From the NCBI RefSeq assembly GCF_014190875.1, contig NZ_JACHVS010000002.1, forward strand, positions 930,001 through 994,000: a stretch of 64,000 nt of DNA, written 5' to 3'. The notes beneath the pieces were generated by a model. It was given only the letters and a program-made list of their open reading frames with translations, was not told the DNA's origin and did no database searches. The DNA comes from Paeniglutamicibacter cryotolerans (lineage in GTDB: Bacteria; Actinomycetota; Actinomycetes; Actinomycetales; Micrococcaceae). Of this stretch, positions 45,401 to 53,572 are shown piece after piece (within the stretch, counting starts at the first letter, position 1; the number at the start of each line of letters is the position of its first letter). Position numbers and translations under genes: made by a program.

Positions 45401-45898
45401 CACCATGGCCATGAATTGCCTGCCGTTGGGGTAGGTTCCGTCTTCGGTCTGGAATTCGACGGCCAACGCCCGCTTCTGGACCTGGTCCGCCCTGGATCGG
45501 ATCCTGACGGTCAAACGGAGCGTGCCAGCGGCAACCGCCCCATCACCTGCAACATCAACGACATCTGGACGTGCGTTCCATACACCGGCGAGCGCGCATA
45601 GATCGATTTCTGCCACATACGCGACTGCGCCACCCGCCGCTCCACCGGCCCCCAGCCTTGGGGCGGGGAGCAGCTGAACGCTCCACAGCACCTCGCGACT
45701 GGCCAACAACGACAGGTCAATCACGTCGTACCTGGCATCAAGGACCATCCTTAGGGCAAGCACCCCGCCGGTCACCTCGGCATGGAGTTCCTCGAATCCC
45801 CTGGCACCGACCGCTTGGCGGCGCACCAGCTCCCGGCGTGAGCGGCTGGTCTGCAGGTCCTGTATCGAACGCGCAAGTCGCTCCTGAAGGTGGTTCAT
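42422..45898 (-). CDS. tandem two-domain TagF-type CDP-glycerol glycerophosphotransferase
   Basis: About 1158 residues. The first 370 are a beta-rich region of unknown role. The first TagF domain (about residues 390-740) has VFLQHGVMGTKWMVPNYGKR, VIPTWRDWL and VTDYSSVGFDFSFLGRPVHY. The second (about 800-1150) has YLQTWHGTPLKRMLHDIGEI, LYAPTFRDN and LITDYSSVFFDYALLRRPIV. Both keep the HG, the PTxR and the TDYSS motifs, so both may be active. TagF-type enzymes transfer glycerol-phosphate (or ribitol/sugar phosphate) from CDP-linked donors to a growing chain at the inner membrane face. The ATG at 45898 has GGAAGG just upstream; the frame continues to 46033 without similarity. Its stop lies eight bases before the possible DUF177 start. 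It is probably cotranscribed with the Stealth gene at 46038. Confidence 0.9.
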   Translation of the reverse strand: MNHLQERLARSIQDLQTSRSRRELVRRQAVGARGFEELHAEVTGGVLALRMVLDARYDVIDLSLLASREVLWSVQLLPAPRLGAGGAAGGAVAYVAEIDLCALAGVWNARPDVVDVAGDGAVAAGTLRLTVRIRSRADQVQKRALAVEFQTEDGTYPNGRQFMAMVNGGVVDADAEVLSHVPLGRCGLTVLGRLDGVGGGAALVAPYVNRNGYLALAVGREARPTISLGVDSIDTTNAVLCLRGRAYTGFDKVASSRFQLIGRRSGNVLEGPSSFGALRDATARNFGRGRYLWEAVLDFATVDWDQLDTEDNYDLWVELLLEGREEPVSIRVAKTPYVVRATTRAGHLIRGGEVLVLNPYYTFKRKATSLLIERFSLKSFTMMRESGRVGRALAKRGNKPIWIIGELPYKAQDNGLYFFRYVREHHPEIDAYYVINQGSPELDNLRGLGHVVFHHSEEHFRLALLADRFIGTHHPDYLYPTRMPEFRSKATGYRVFLQHGVMGTKWMVPNYGKRSTSFETDLFCVSSEREKEYIVGDFGYSPREVVVTGLPRFDSLLAGDVDLKPRQLLVIPTWRDWLQTDAAFGESEYLRLWSDFLNHPRLLRLAETENVEVVFCLHPNMQGFTSYFEHAPARIVRQGETDVQFLMKQSAAMVTDYSSVGFDFSFLGRPVHYLQFDRGRFLGKAGSHLDLDSELPGPVALDLAALFDQLEATVRRGFAMEPEYRERSDRFIVAKDLNHSKRVFEAVAALQVTASPVEKIAKTEFAERLLGRLRRSKRYFSVMKAMQRGLQKLPMDSRLMVFESGLGKQYADSPRYIYEELVRRGDARKKVWIYDGPRHFADPNTTVVKRLSPQYFWVMGRAKYWVSNQSFPYYMTRRKRGVYLQTWHGTPLKRMLHDIGEIQGRDPGYVERVERATAQWTHLLSPSPYATAAMRSSYGYTGPVLELGYPRNDPLVADSAGEKASQVRRGLGIAPGQRVVLYAPTFRDNASNGRGRFGFEMPFDLAGFTQRFGDDTVLLLRMHVLVQAGLEIPPECRGKVIDVSGYPEIQELYLASDVLITDYSSVFFDYALLRRPIVFYAYDLEVYRDELRGFYLDYAQEMPGPIVESEDALFAALQGALDGDLQDGGRREEFLARFAPRDDGSASARVVEALFESS

Positions 45899-46037
45899 GT
45901 GCCCTTCCTGGACGGATCGTGACTGCTGGCCCGCTTCGTGGCCAGACAATGGACATTCAGCTGCCGGGGCTGCTGAGGTGTTCAGCCTTGCGCTTCCCAT
46001 ATAGGCGGTCGAGCGGCAACTAGCGGACTCCAAGCAC

Positions 46038-47447
46038 TCAGGGAACCCTCTCGAACGACGAACGCCATGGATAGGCCTGGCGGAGGTAGTGGGTCACCAT
46101 TGTGCGTTGCCGTTCCAGGTCCTTGTCACCGCCCGATACTTGATTCAGGCAGAGCATGTGTGGCCGCTTGCCCCACAGTAGCTTGGCCAGATTGAGTTGG
46201 GCGCTTTCCTCGCCCACATCGACGTACTTGTAGCTGGCGTCACCTGGAACCGCCATCCCCAATGCCGCGCCATAGTAGTGGGCCAGCGATGACGGAATCG
46301 ACAGGTCGTTTGTACCCCTGAATTTCGACGACACCGTTGTCGCGACTTCGACCGGGTGCCGGGCCTCAATCCTTTCAAGGACCGACCGGCGTTGGGGATG
46401 CGCCACGTGTTTGAATTTCAATGTCGACTGGACCCCAAACTCGACCTGCAATAGTTCCGAGTTGTTCAGTGCCGCCACATCAACTGGCAGTGCCCTGCCC
46501 ACCTCCGTTTCGAAACGCTGCGTTGACAGCTGGAATCGTGTTTGCCCGCCGCGGGTGAAGAACAGGCTGGGGCTCACCGGCTTCCCGAAAAACACGTCGT
46601 CGTTCATGTAGATGAAATGCTCGGAGAGTTCGCGGATGCGGTGGAGTTGGGCCTCGATGGCGTGCGAGTTGAACGTGGGCAGATTGCCGGTATTGGCGAA
46701 GATCTCTGCGTGGTCAACGACGGTCAAACCAGGATGATCGGTATTGAGCCAGACCGGTGGCTGCTGCCCCATCACCAGGTAAATGTGATTAACCCATGGA
46801 AGAAATGCCTCTACCGAGCGCAGGGAGTACTTCAGCTCATCATTGGATGAGTACCGCACGGCATCGGCCGCCGTTGGCAGCAGGGTGGTATCGACCGCTG
46901 CGAGCGCATGGGCGCGTTCATCCTGCCATTGCGCGTCCGCCCCGTCCACCCACGTGTAGACGAGGTCGACCGGAGCGTCAAAGTCAAGGATGTTGGGGAC
47001 GGTGTAGGGCTTTCCGTCTCCGGTCACCAGGATCCTGACGCCCAGGGTCTCGTGCAGGTCCCTTTGCCTTAGCGAGACGGCCTTATCGGCGCAGGACCAC
47101 CCGGCGATGATGTTCCGGGACAGGGCATCGGCCTCTATGGACAAGGAGTCGATACCCCGCTCAGCGAGTTGCTCCCGCAGCCGGGCGCATGCCGCAGCTG
47201 TCATAGTAAGGGTTCGGCCGTCATCGCTGACCACACAGGGGGTGTCCGACTCGATGACGATACGTCTCACGATCCGGGTTTGTTCATCGCGCAGGGCGTT
47301 AAGCCCGCGCTCGGCGTTCGGTGGCTTCCGGGAGAAATCCATCGCCTGGCGCCAGCGTCCATCCGGAAGCTGCTGTCCGATCCTGCCCCGCCATCCTGGC
47401 ATTCGGATATCTCCGATCCTTACGGCTGTTCCATGGGATGAGCCCAT
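46038..47447 (-). CDS. Stealth-family sugar-phosphate transferase
   Basis: About 469 residues. The Stealth conserved regions are clear: CR1 PVDLVYTWVDGADAQWQDER; CR2 RYSSNDELKYSLRSVEAFLP followed by WVNHIYLVMGQQPPVWL; FIYMNDDVFFGKPVSPSLFF within the catalytic part; CR3 near SIPSSLAHYYGAALGMA; and CR4 near MLCLNQVSGGD. Stealth enzymes (for example GlcNAc-1-phosphotransferase and meningococcal capsule polymerases) join sugars through phosphodiester bonds. Here it would make or cap a hexose-phosphate-containing wall polymer alongside the TagF proteins. The ATG at 47447 has GGGGAG seven bases upstream; an upstream ATG at 47471 is less well placed. The gene is divergent from the TagF-like gene at 47603. 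Confidence 0.92.
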   Translation of the reverse strand: MGSSHGTAVRIGDIRMPGWRGRIGQQLPDGRWRQAMDFSRKPPNAERGLNALRDEQTRIVRRIVIESDTPCVVSDDGRTLTMTAAACARLREQLAERGIDSLSIEADALSRNIIAGWSCADKAVSLRQRDLHETLGVRILVTGDGKPYTVPNILDFDAPVDLVYTWVDGADAQWQDERAHALAAVDTTLLPTAADAVRYSSNDELKYSLRSVEAFLPWVNHIYLVMGQQPPVWLNTDHPGLTVVDHAEIFANTGNLPTFNSHAIEAQLHRIRELSEHFIYMNDDVFFGKPVSPSLFFTRGGQTRFQLSTQRFETEVGRALPVDVAALNNSELLQVEFGVQSTLKFKHVAHPQRRSVLERIEARHPVEVATTVSSKFRGTNDLSIPSSLAHYYGAALGMAVPGDASYKYVDVGEESAQLNLAKLLWGKRPHMLCLNQVSGGDKDLERQRTMVTHYLRQAYPWRSSFERVP

Positions 47448-47602
47448 GAGTCTCTCCCCACTGGAATCCATTCAACACTCTCGCCCTTGGAAAATCCATT
47501 GCCCGTGTTCTTCGGTGCGGCTGCCAACGGATGCATGCTTCACGACCCGCTCGCTGGTACAGCATCCTGCAAACCAGTCGACGCCACAGTTAGGCTTGTC
47601 AA

Positions 47603-48823
47603 ATGCCCATGGTTCCAAAACTCAAGCGCGCATTTACACAGTTATCGGCCCGAATCGGCTCGGCGGTCAGCGAGCCCGCTGCCCGCCGGCGCCTCAACGG
47701 CCGCGTCCTTCCGGCAAACCCTTCACCGTTTGCCGTCTACTTCGCCGACACCCCGGAGGGGAGGTACCAGCTCCTTCAGTGGCTCGCCCCGCTTGAACGA
47801 CTCGCTGTCGAAGGAGCAGCAGTGACGGTGCTGCTTTCCAACGCATCGACGGCACGCCCCATCATGGACGCGACGACCCTGCCGGTCCAGTTGTGTACCA
47901 CCTCTGCCGAGCTTGAGTCATTTGTCGAGGGACACCGCGTTCAGGTGATCTTCTACGTCAATAACAACCAAGCCAACTTCACCGTCCTGCGACTCAACGG
48001 ACTGGTTCACGTCCATCTCAGCCATGGGGAAAGTGAAAAATCCTCGATGGTTTCCAACCAGCTCAAGGCCTATGACTTTGCCTTTATCGCCGGAGAAGCG
48101 TCACGTTCCCGCATCATGGCGGCGGTCAGCCGCATCGATCCGCATCACCTGGTGGAGATCGGCCGGCCCCAGCTTGACTTCGCCACCCAGCGGGCCGACC
48201 GGTCCCCCGATGCAGTGACGGTCCTCTACGCGCCAACGTGGGAAGGTGACAGCAGCCAGATGGCATATGGTTCGCTGGCAGAGCACGGGGTTGGACTCTG
48301 CAAGGCACTGCTAGCCGATCCAAGGATCCGATTGATCTTCCGCCCGCATCCGAAAACCGGAAGCCTCTCGGCGGCCCATGCACGGGCTAGGAAGCGGGTC
48401 GAACACCTCATCCGCACTGCCCCCGCTGCTTCGGCATCCCGGACCTCGGTCACCGACGTCTCATCCGACCCGATCGACTTGTTGGCGGCGGCTGATGTCG
48501 TCGTCGCCGATGTTTCGGCGATGGCTATGGATGCAGTGGGTCTCGGCAAGCCATCGGTGTTGCTCCTGCCCTCAGCTCCACCGGCCAACGGCCCGGCATC
48601 CGGACAGCACCGGATCCTTGATTACGTGCCGGCATGGCATGGCGTTCCAGCCGAGGCGGCCGACCTCATCGTCGCTCTCGCGAACGGCGGCGAACCGGAG
48701 CAGCAGGCCGCGTTCCGCGATCATGTCTTTGGCGAAAGATGTCGCGGCACCGGCACGCAGCGCTTCATTCTTGCTTCACGGGAGCTGCTGGGTGAGGGAT
48801 CGGTTCGGGAACCCGCCTCCTGA
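47603..48823 (+). CDS. TagF-like CDP-glycerol/glycosyl-phosphate transferase, short form
   Basis: A 406-residue protein. VHLSHGESEKSSMVSNQLKA carries the HG motif followed by KAYDFAFIAGEASRSRIM. VTVLYAPTWEGDSSQM is the donor-side PTW motif and LIFRPHPKTG the RxHP motif. LLAAADVVVADVSAMAMDAV replaces the usual TDYSS block with a variant (ADVSA). The overall order is that of the TagB/TagF family, but the protein is shorter and more diverged than the tandem TagF nearby. It may add a first or special phosphate unit rather than polymerise. The start at 47603 has no strong ribosome-binding site (ATGs at 47603 and 47609). It runs opposite to most of the locus and is followed by the broken gene at 48884. 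Confidence 0.78.
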   Translation: MPMVPKLKRAFTQLSARIGSAVSEPAARRRLNGRVLPANPSPFAVYFADTPEGRYQLLQWLAPLERLAVEGAAVTVLLSNASTARPIMDATTLPVQLCTTSAELESFVEGHRVQVIFYVNNNQANFTVLRLNGLVHVHLSHGESEKSSMVSNQLKAYDFAFIAGEASRSRIMAAVSRIDPHHLVEIGRPQLDFATQRADRSPDAVTVLYAPTWEGDSSQMAYGSLAEHGVGLCKALLADPRIRLIFRPHPKTGSLSAAHARARKRVEHLIRTAPAASASRTSVTDVSSDPIDLLAAADVVVADVSAMAMDAVGLGKPSVLLLPSAPPANGPASGQHRILDYVPAWHGVPAEAADLIVALANGGEPEQQAAFRDHVFGERCRGTGTQRFILASRELLGEGSVREPAS

Positions 48824-48883
48824 TGAACCGGCCCGCCGTGCACGGCCCGGAGGTTCCGACAGCCCAACGGATATGCTGAGTCA

Positions 48884-49323
48884 ATGCTTATAGGTCTCAG
48901 AAATACGGCTTTGCCCACCGGACACTATTACATGTCCACCATGGCGATTACCGCCTCCTTCGGTGGGTTGACCTCGGCCATGCTGGAGCGGGCCAGGGTA
49001 TTTGTCGACGTTGCCGGGGTACCGACAACGATCCTGACCGTTGAGGCCCGGCCAAGCTACAAGCGGGTCAAGGCCCGGCTGGTAAGCGATGGGCGCATCC
49101 CCGAATCGGTGCGCATGTTGAGTTTCCATGAGGATATCCGCTCCCGCGGCACGGCCCCGGAAGCCCCCCCGGATGGATCCGGCAGCCGCAACCGACGGCA
49201 TCTGGGAGTTCGACGAAGAGGGAAAGCCGTTCAGCTTGACCGTGTTGAACCCGGTGTTCGGCATTCCCGAGCAGATCTTCTTCACGCAACCCGACGGAAC
49301 GGTGTACCTGACCGAGTACCGGG
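48884..49323 (+). pseudogene. 5' part of an IS-disrupted glycosyltransferase/TagF gene
   Basis: The reading starts MLIGLRNTALPTGHYYMSTM and continues ASFGGLTSAMLERARVFVDV and RLVSDGRIPESVRMLSFHED, the N-terminal part of GT4-type wall-polymer glycosyltransferases like the enzyme at 26689. Near 49155-49165, at a run of seven C residues, it shifts frame. The other frame continues DGIWEFDEEGKPFSLTVLNP and FFTQPDGTVYLTEYR, which corresponds to the RDGSCYL insert of the paralogues. At 49324 the sequence passes into an IS element. The gene is thus broken twice within 440 bases. It follows the gene at 47603 by 60 bases on the same strand. Confidence 0.75.
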
Positions 49324-49365
49324 TGGGCTGCTTAGGACTTTTCGGACAGCGGATTAGTGGTTACT

Positions 49366-50245
49366 CTACGCTGCCGTCGCCGGCTGCTGGTAACTATAGT
49401 GGACGTCATTCGGTCGCCGGTAACCGAGCGCCGAATGGCGTCTGCGGCTGTTGTAGAAGCCCTCGATGTAGCGGATGATGTCCGCACGGGCACGTTCCTT
49501 TGTGGCGTAGGTCGTGCGGTAGACCCGCTCGTTTTTCAGGGCCGAGAAAAAAGTTTCTGCCTGGCTGTTGTCCCAGCAAATCCCGGTTTTCCCCATGGAT
49601 GAGCGCATCCCCAAACCGGTGACCAGCCCCCGATATGAGGCCGAGGTATACACGCTTCCTCTGTCTCTGTGGGTGATCGCGTTGAGTTCGATCCGAGTCG
49701 TTTCAGCGGCATTGCGCAGGGCCTTCTCCACGAGCTCGGCACTCATATGGTCCTCGATCGCCCAGCCAACGACCTTCTTGCCAGTAGCAGTCTATGACCG
49801 TGGCCAGGTAGATGAACCCCTGCCACGTGTGGATGTAGGTGATATCCGACGAACTTGACGCCTGGGCGGTCTGCGGTGAAGTCCCGTTTCACCAGATCTG
49901 GCATCGCCGCGGCCGCCTCGGCATCGGCGACCGTGGTGGTGCGGAAGGGCCGTGGTTGGCACGGAACCAGATGCTCCTGGCGCATGATCTGGCGCGCCAG
50001 CTCCTTCGGAGCATTCGGTGCCCTCGGCCTGAAGGTCCGCGTGGATTCGGCGATACCCGTAGGTCCCCTCGGATTCCTGACAAGAAGTGATGCACCCGGG
50101 CAGCCAGGGCCGTTCTGCGGGCTGCGGTGGCCGAGACCGGGCGGGAACGCCAGTGGTAAAAACCCGAGCGGGAGACCTCCAACCAGAGGCACATCTTCAG
50201 CACTGCCGGAGCCTTCCGGGACGCGGCGGCGTAGGAGTCGATGAA
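49366..50245 (-). pseudogene. IS3-family transposase OrfB, frameshifted
   Basis: Pieces in different frames give LEVSRSGFYHWRSRPVSATA (N-terminal helix-turn-helix region), ELARQIMRQEHLVPCQPRPF, then VKRDFTADRPGVKFVG (before the first catalytic Asp) and, after another shift, ITHRDRGSVYTSASYRGLVT (second Asp) with CWDNSQAETFFSALKNERVY (the catalytic Glu region). It ends YNSRRRHSALGYRRPNDVHY. Together they cover a DDE integrase-core transposase, but at least three frame changes make it non-functional. Confidence 0.85.
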
Positions 50246-50248
50246 TTC

Positions 50249-50560
50249 TTACTTCGCCACTACCGTGGCTCCCGTGCGAAGTATGCAGCCGCCTTTTAGG
50301 AACGCGGCCTCGGCTTCCAGCTACTGGTTTTCACGTTCCAGCTCCCTGAGCCGGGCACGGTCAGCGACGTTCAGCTCCGGTTCCGGCTCGGTGGTGGGGC
50401 TTCCGTTGGCTTGCCGGTTCTTCTTCAGCCAACTGCGCAACGTCTCAGCGCCAACCCCGTATTCGGTGGCGACGACCTTGATGGCCTTGGACGAGTCGAT
50501 GACTTCGCGGCACAGTTAATCCTTGAATTCCTGGCTGAACCTGCGACGTGTTGATGACAT
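50249..50560 (-). pseudogene. IS3-family transposase OrfA with two internal stops
   Basis: From the ATG at 50560 the reading is MSSTRRRFSQEFKD, a TAA stop, LCREVIDSSKAIKVVATEYG, AETLRSWLKKNRQANG, RLRELERENQ, a TAG stop, then LEAEAAFLKGG. This is the helix-turn-helix and leucine-zipper OrfA of IS3 elements. Both stops sit where Glu is usual in the family (GAA to TAA, GAG to TAG), so they are single-base changes. Confidence 0.85.
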
Positions 50561-50639
50561 TTCGGTGATTCCTCATTCCGGTAGTCCCCATCATTTCATG
50601 GGGCTCCACTGTCCGAAATATCCAGAGCAGCCCACACGG

Positions 50640-52013
50640 CACGCCTTTGAAGGCACTGGGCAGGGACATCACCTCCGGTTTCATGCAGCACGGCAACGTC
50701 AGCCGAAACCTGCTCCACGCCACACACCTGCTCGCCCCCAACGAACACACCCCCGACAGTCTAGTGGTCCCCTACGAAACCGATGGCCTGTTCAGAGGTA
50801 AGACCGCCCAGCTGGGAAGCCCCCGGATCGATCGGATGCTCGATGCGGATCCGGCCATCCGCGCCGGTGTATTCGCACGCCTGGGTCTTGTCGATGACGG
50901 ACGGTCGGCGGTCTTCTACACGCCGACCTGGCGGGGAACTACCAGCTCTAAGCATTTCGATGCGAGGGGACTGGCCGCCGACCTGAAGGCCCTGGCCACC
51001 CGTGATTCACATGTCGTCTTCCGCGCCCATCACCTGACCGAGGCGCTCATCAGGGACATGAAGCTGGAAGTGAACCTTGTTCCGGCCGCCATCGACACTT
51101 ACGAGGTCCTGGGTATCACTGATGTCCTGGTCACCGATTATTCGAGGATCTTCTTCGATTTCCTGCCACGCCGCAAACCGATTATCTTCTACGCCTACGA
51201 CCTCGAAGAGTACCGCGCCGAGCGGGGACTCTACTTCGCCTTGGAGGACATGCCCGGGGAAATCGCCAGACCATCGGCGAGCTGCTGGAATGCATCGGGA
51301 GGGCCATTGAGAGCGGGATCCAGGACCAGAGCAAGCACGGCGGGGCCCTCGAAAGGTTCGCCCCGGCTGAACACGGTAACGCTGCCCGCCGCAGCATCGA
51401 GTTCTTCTTCGACGACTCGGACGAGTTCGTGCTTGACTCGCCCGACGACGGACGCAAGGTGTCGCTGTTCAGGCACGACTTTGCACCGGGTCCAGTCACC
51501 GAGGCGTTCCTGGAATTCGCTCGCGGGCTGGATCCGTTACTACACCGCATCGTGGTCCAGTTCGACCGTTCGTCGGTGTATCCGTTCCCGGAACGGGTGG
51601 CGAACCTCGCCCGTCTCCCGGAACATGTGCAGCGGCTTGTCCGGGCCGGTTCACATGTCGTATCGGTCGAGGAACGGTGGACCTTGAACCAGTTCAACAT
51701 GAATAGGCATTGGCCCAGCCCAGAGCAGGAAGCACTGACCCGCAAGGCCTTTGCGCGCGAGTGCCGCCGGGTCTTCGGTACTGCCGACTTCGACGTTGCC
51801 ACTCAACTCGAGCTGCGTGATGGCTTCGGCTCGCAGCTGCTCGGCGCTCCGGACCGGGGAATCGGGCACCGGGTCCTAGGACTGGCTCTACCGGCGGACG
51901 ATTCAACTTGTCTGAGCGCAGGCGAGATCCGCTCGGCTTATCCCTTCATCGACTGGTTCGATGAGGTCGTCGAGTCCGCCGACGAGCTGCATCCGGCGCT
52001 CCCCACCGGATAA
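50640..52013 (+). pseudogene. 3' part of the disrupted TagF/glycosyltransferase gene
   Basis: After the IS the coding resumes with LGRDITSGFMQHGNVSRNLL, FYTPTWRGTTSSKHFDARGL, VFRAHHLTEALI and DVLVTDYSRIFFDFLPRRKP, a TagF domain with its HG, PTWR and TDYS motifs intact. Near 51260 the frame shifts. The new frame finishes the TagF domain (ERFAPAEHGNAARRSIEFFF) and enters a second GT4-like N-terminal domain (RKVSLFRHDFAPGPVTEAFL, ERWTLNQFNMNRHWPSPEQE, AFARECRRVFGTADFDVATQ). It ends at 52013, well before a complete GT4 domain. TagF-GT4 fusions of this kind are known in Gram-positive wall-polymer loci. With the 5' fragment this makes a gene broken by an insertion, two frameshifts and probably a truncated end. 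Confidence 0.78.
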
Positions 52014-52039
52014 CTGTTCTAGATGCAAGGCAGACGCTG

Positions 52040-52070
52040 AAGGCGGCCAACCGCATCGGGAGGCCGCCTT
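52040..52070. terminator. hairpin between the broken TagF gene and tagD
   Basis: AAGGCGGCC (52040-52048) pairs with GGCCGCCTT (52062-52070) across a 13-base loop. It lies between two convergent units and could end transcription from either side. The T-run is weak on both strands. Confidence 0.6.
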
Positions 52071-52163
52071 TGGCGCCTGTTTGAAGGTACTGGACGTGGG
52101 GAACAATCCCGCCAACCATCGGGCCATTACCCCGGGTCGGGAACTGACTCCCCCTCCGGGTAT

Positions 52164-52625
52164 CTAGCTCAGTTCCTTGACGATCTGGCTCAGTGAGTCG
52201 AGGGTGCGCTTCAGCTCGTCGACGTGCCGTTCGTCAAAAGCACTGAGCACGCGCTTCATTTCGGTGGTGGAGATTCCCGAGGTGCGCGGCAAGTAGACGA
52301 CCTCGACTTTGTCACCGAGATCGTCGAACTTGCCTTTCCAGTCCTCACCGATGCCAAAGACGTCGACATCGTACTTGGCGATGTCCAAACGCTTCTGGTC
52401 CCAGTTGTCCTCGGGAATTGCCTCGTCAACGTATTGGATGGCCTGTACGATCTCCAACCGCTGCTCGAACGGAACGATGGGTTTCTTGCCCTTGACCGCG
52501 TTGAATTCGTCCGTGGAGACTCCGACGATCAGGCGGTCGCCCTTTTCCTTGAGTCGCTTGAGGATGTTCAGGTGTCCGATGTGGAAAAGGTCGAAGGTTC
52601 CGTAAGTGAGAACTGTTCTTGTCAT
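52164..52625 (-). CDS. tagD: glycerol-3-phosphate cytidylyltransferase TagD
   Basis: A 153-residue nucleotidyltransferase. RTVLTYGTFDLFHIGHLNIL carries the GTFD and HxGH motifs, and YLPRTSGISTTEMKR the RTSGISTT signature specific to this family. It forms CDP-glycerol from CTP and glycerol-3-phosphate, the donor for the TagF-type polymerases in this locus. It is longer than Bacillus TagD (129 residues) by a C-terminal helix. The ATG at 52625 has CAGGAG seven bases upstream. It is the last gene of the minus-strand run from galU or the LCP gene downwards. Confidence 0.96.
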   Translation of the reverse strand: MTRTVLTYGTFDLFHIGHLNILKRLKEKGDRLIVGVSTDEFNAVKGKKPIVPFEQRLEIVQAIQYVDEAIPEDNWDQKRLDIAKYDVDVFGIGEDWKGKFDDLGDKVEVVYLPRTSGISTTEMKRVLSAFDERHVDELKRTLDSLSQIVKELS

Positions 52626-52674
52626 AGTGGTCTCCTGTGAAGTGGATGAGGCTGAAGAGTGATGGGGGGATCAA

Positions 52675-53565
52675 TCAGACGATGGGCGGACGCCCGGCAA
52701 GTGCCATGCGCAGGTGCGTCCGCCATTTGAGTTTGGGCCGCGGCGCCGAGTACCAGGGGTTTCCCTGCCACCCGGCCTTCCATCCGCTCAGGTACTGGCG
52801 CACGCTAGCCGGTTCCCGGCGCAGTCGCACGCAGTCGATGAGCACCCAGCTGCTGACGTAGATCCAGCTGAAGGGCCAATGCAGGTTGCGCCTGGCCAAC
52901 CACACCCGGTTTCTGGCATTCAGCCGGTAGAACTCCTCGTGCCGCCGGGGGTCGACCACCGGGTGGCCGATGCGCATGTCACCGGCGTACCAGACATGGT
53001 GCCCGGTGTCCCACACCCGCCAGGCCAGCTCGATGCCCTCGTGGGCGTACCAGAAGCCTCCGGCCCAGCCGCCGGTCGCTTCGAAGGTGGCTCGCGCCAT
53101 GACTAGGCATGTTTCTCCAACGTGAAAGACCCTGCTTGATTCCTCGGCTGTTCGTTTATTCAGACGGGGGATCCATCTGCGCGGATCAGTTTCGTTCGCA
53201 GGATCGGTGATACGCGGTTGCAGCATTCCCATCTGCGGATGCCGCCTGAACCGCGAAACGGCATCGGCCAGGAAACCGGCGTCAAGGAACCACGAATCAT
53301 CGTCAAGAAAACACAGGAACTCCCCGGATACATTGGGCACCCCGGCATTTCTTCCGGCAGGGATGCCAATGTTCTCCTCGAGGAAGAGGCCACGGACCCC
53401 AGAGGGAAGCCCGATCGGGTCCCAGCCGTTGCCAACGACCACCACGTCGAGGTCCACCGCGTCCTGGGACATCAAGGTGGACAGGGCACGTTGGAGTTCA
53501 TCGGGTCTGTTTCCCATGGTCAGGACAACGACACCTATCGACGGCTGCCGGCTCGTTTCACCCAT
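52675..53565 (-). CDS. family 2 glycosyltransferase
   Basis: A 296-residue GT2 enzyme. PSIGVVVLTMGNRPDELQRA begins the fold, then LDVVVVGNGWDP, the NIGIPAGRNAGVPNVSGEFL block and CFLDDDSWFLDAG with the DDD metal-binding site. SRVFHVGETCLVMARATFEA and FWYAHEGIELAWRVWDTGHH (acceptor/ED-like motif) complete it. No membrane helix. The order resembles rhamnosyl/galactosyl transferases of cell-wall loci, but specificity is not readable. I start at the ATG at 53565, seven bases after the stop of the CDP-alcohol transferase; the open frame extends to 53619. Confidence 0.87.
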   Translation of the reverse strand: MGETSRQPSIGVVVLTMGNRPDELQRALSTLMSQDAVDLDVVVVGNGWDPIGLPSGVRGLFLEENIGIPAGRNAGVPNVSGEFLCFLDDDSWFLDAGFLADAVSRFRRHPQMGMLQPRITDPANETDPRRWIPRLNKRTAEESSRVFHVGETCLVMARATFEATGGWAGGFWYAHEGIELAWRVWDTGHHVWYAGDMRIGHPVVDPRRHEEFYRLNARNRVWLARRNLHWPFSWIYVSSWVLIDCVRLRREPASVRQYLSGWKAGWQGNPWYSAPRPKLKWRTHLRMALAGRPPIV

Positions 53566-53572
53566 CTGGCCG

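Larger units (their letters stand above)
49324..50634 (-). mobile_element. IS3-family insertion sequence, decayed (about 1.31 kb)
   Basis: Imperfect terminal inverted repeats begin TGGGCTGCT at both ends: left TGGGCTGCTTAGGACTTTTC, right (reverse complement) TGGGCTGCTCTGGATATTTC, both continuing CGGACAG. The element encodes OrfA and OrfB of an IS3-type transposase on the minus strand, both ruined by stops and frameshifts, so it is no longer autonomous. I see no matching target duplication (left flank ggg, right flank cac), which suggests the ends have drifted or an adjacent deletion removed host sequence. It splits a wall-polymer polymerase gene. Confidence 0.85.
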
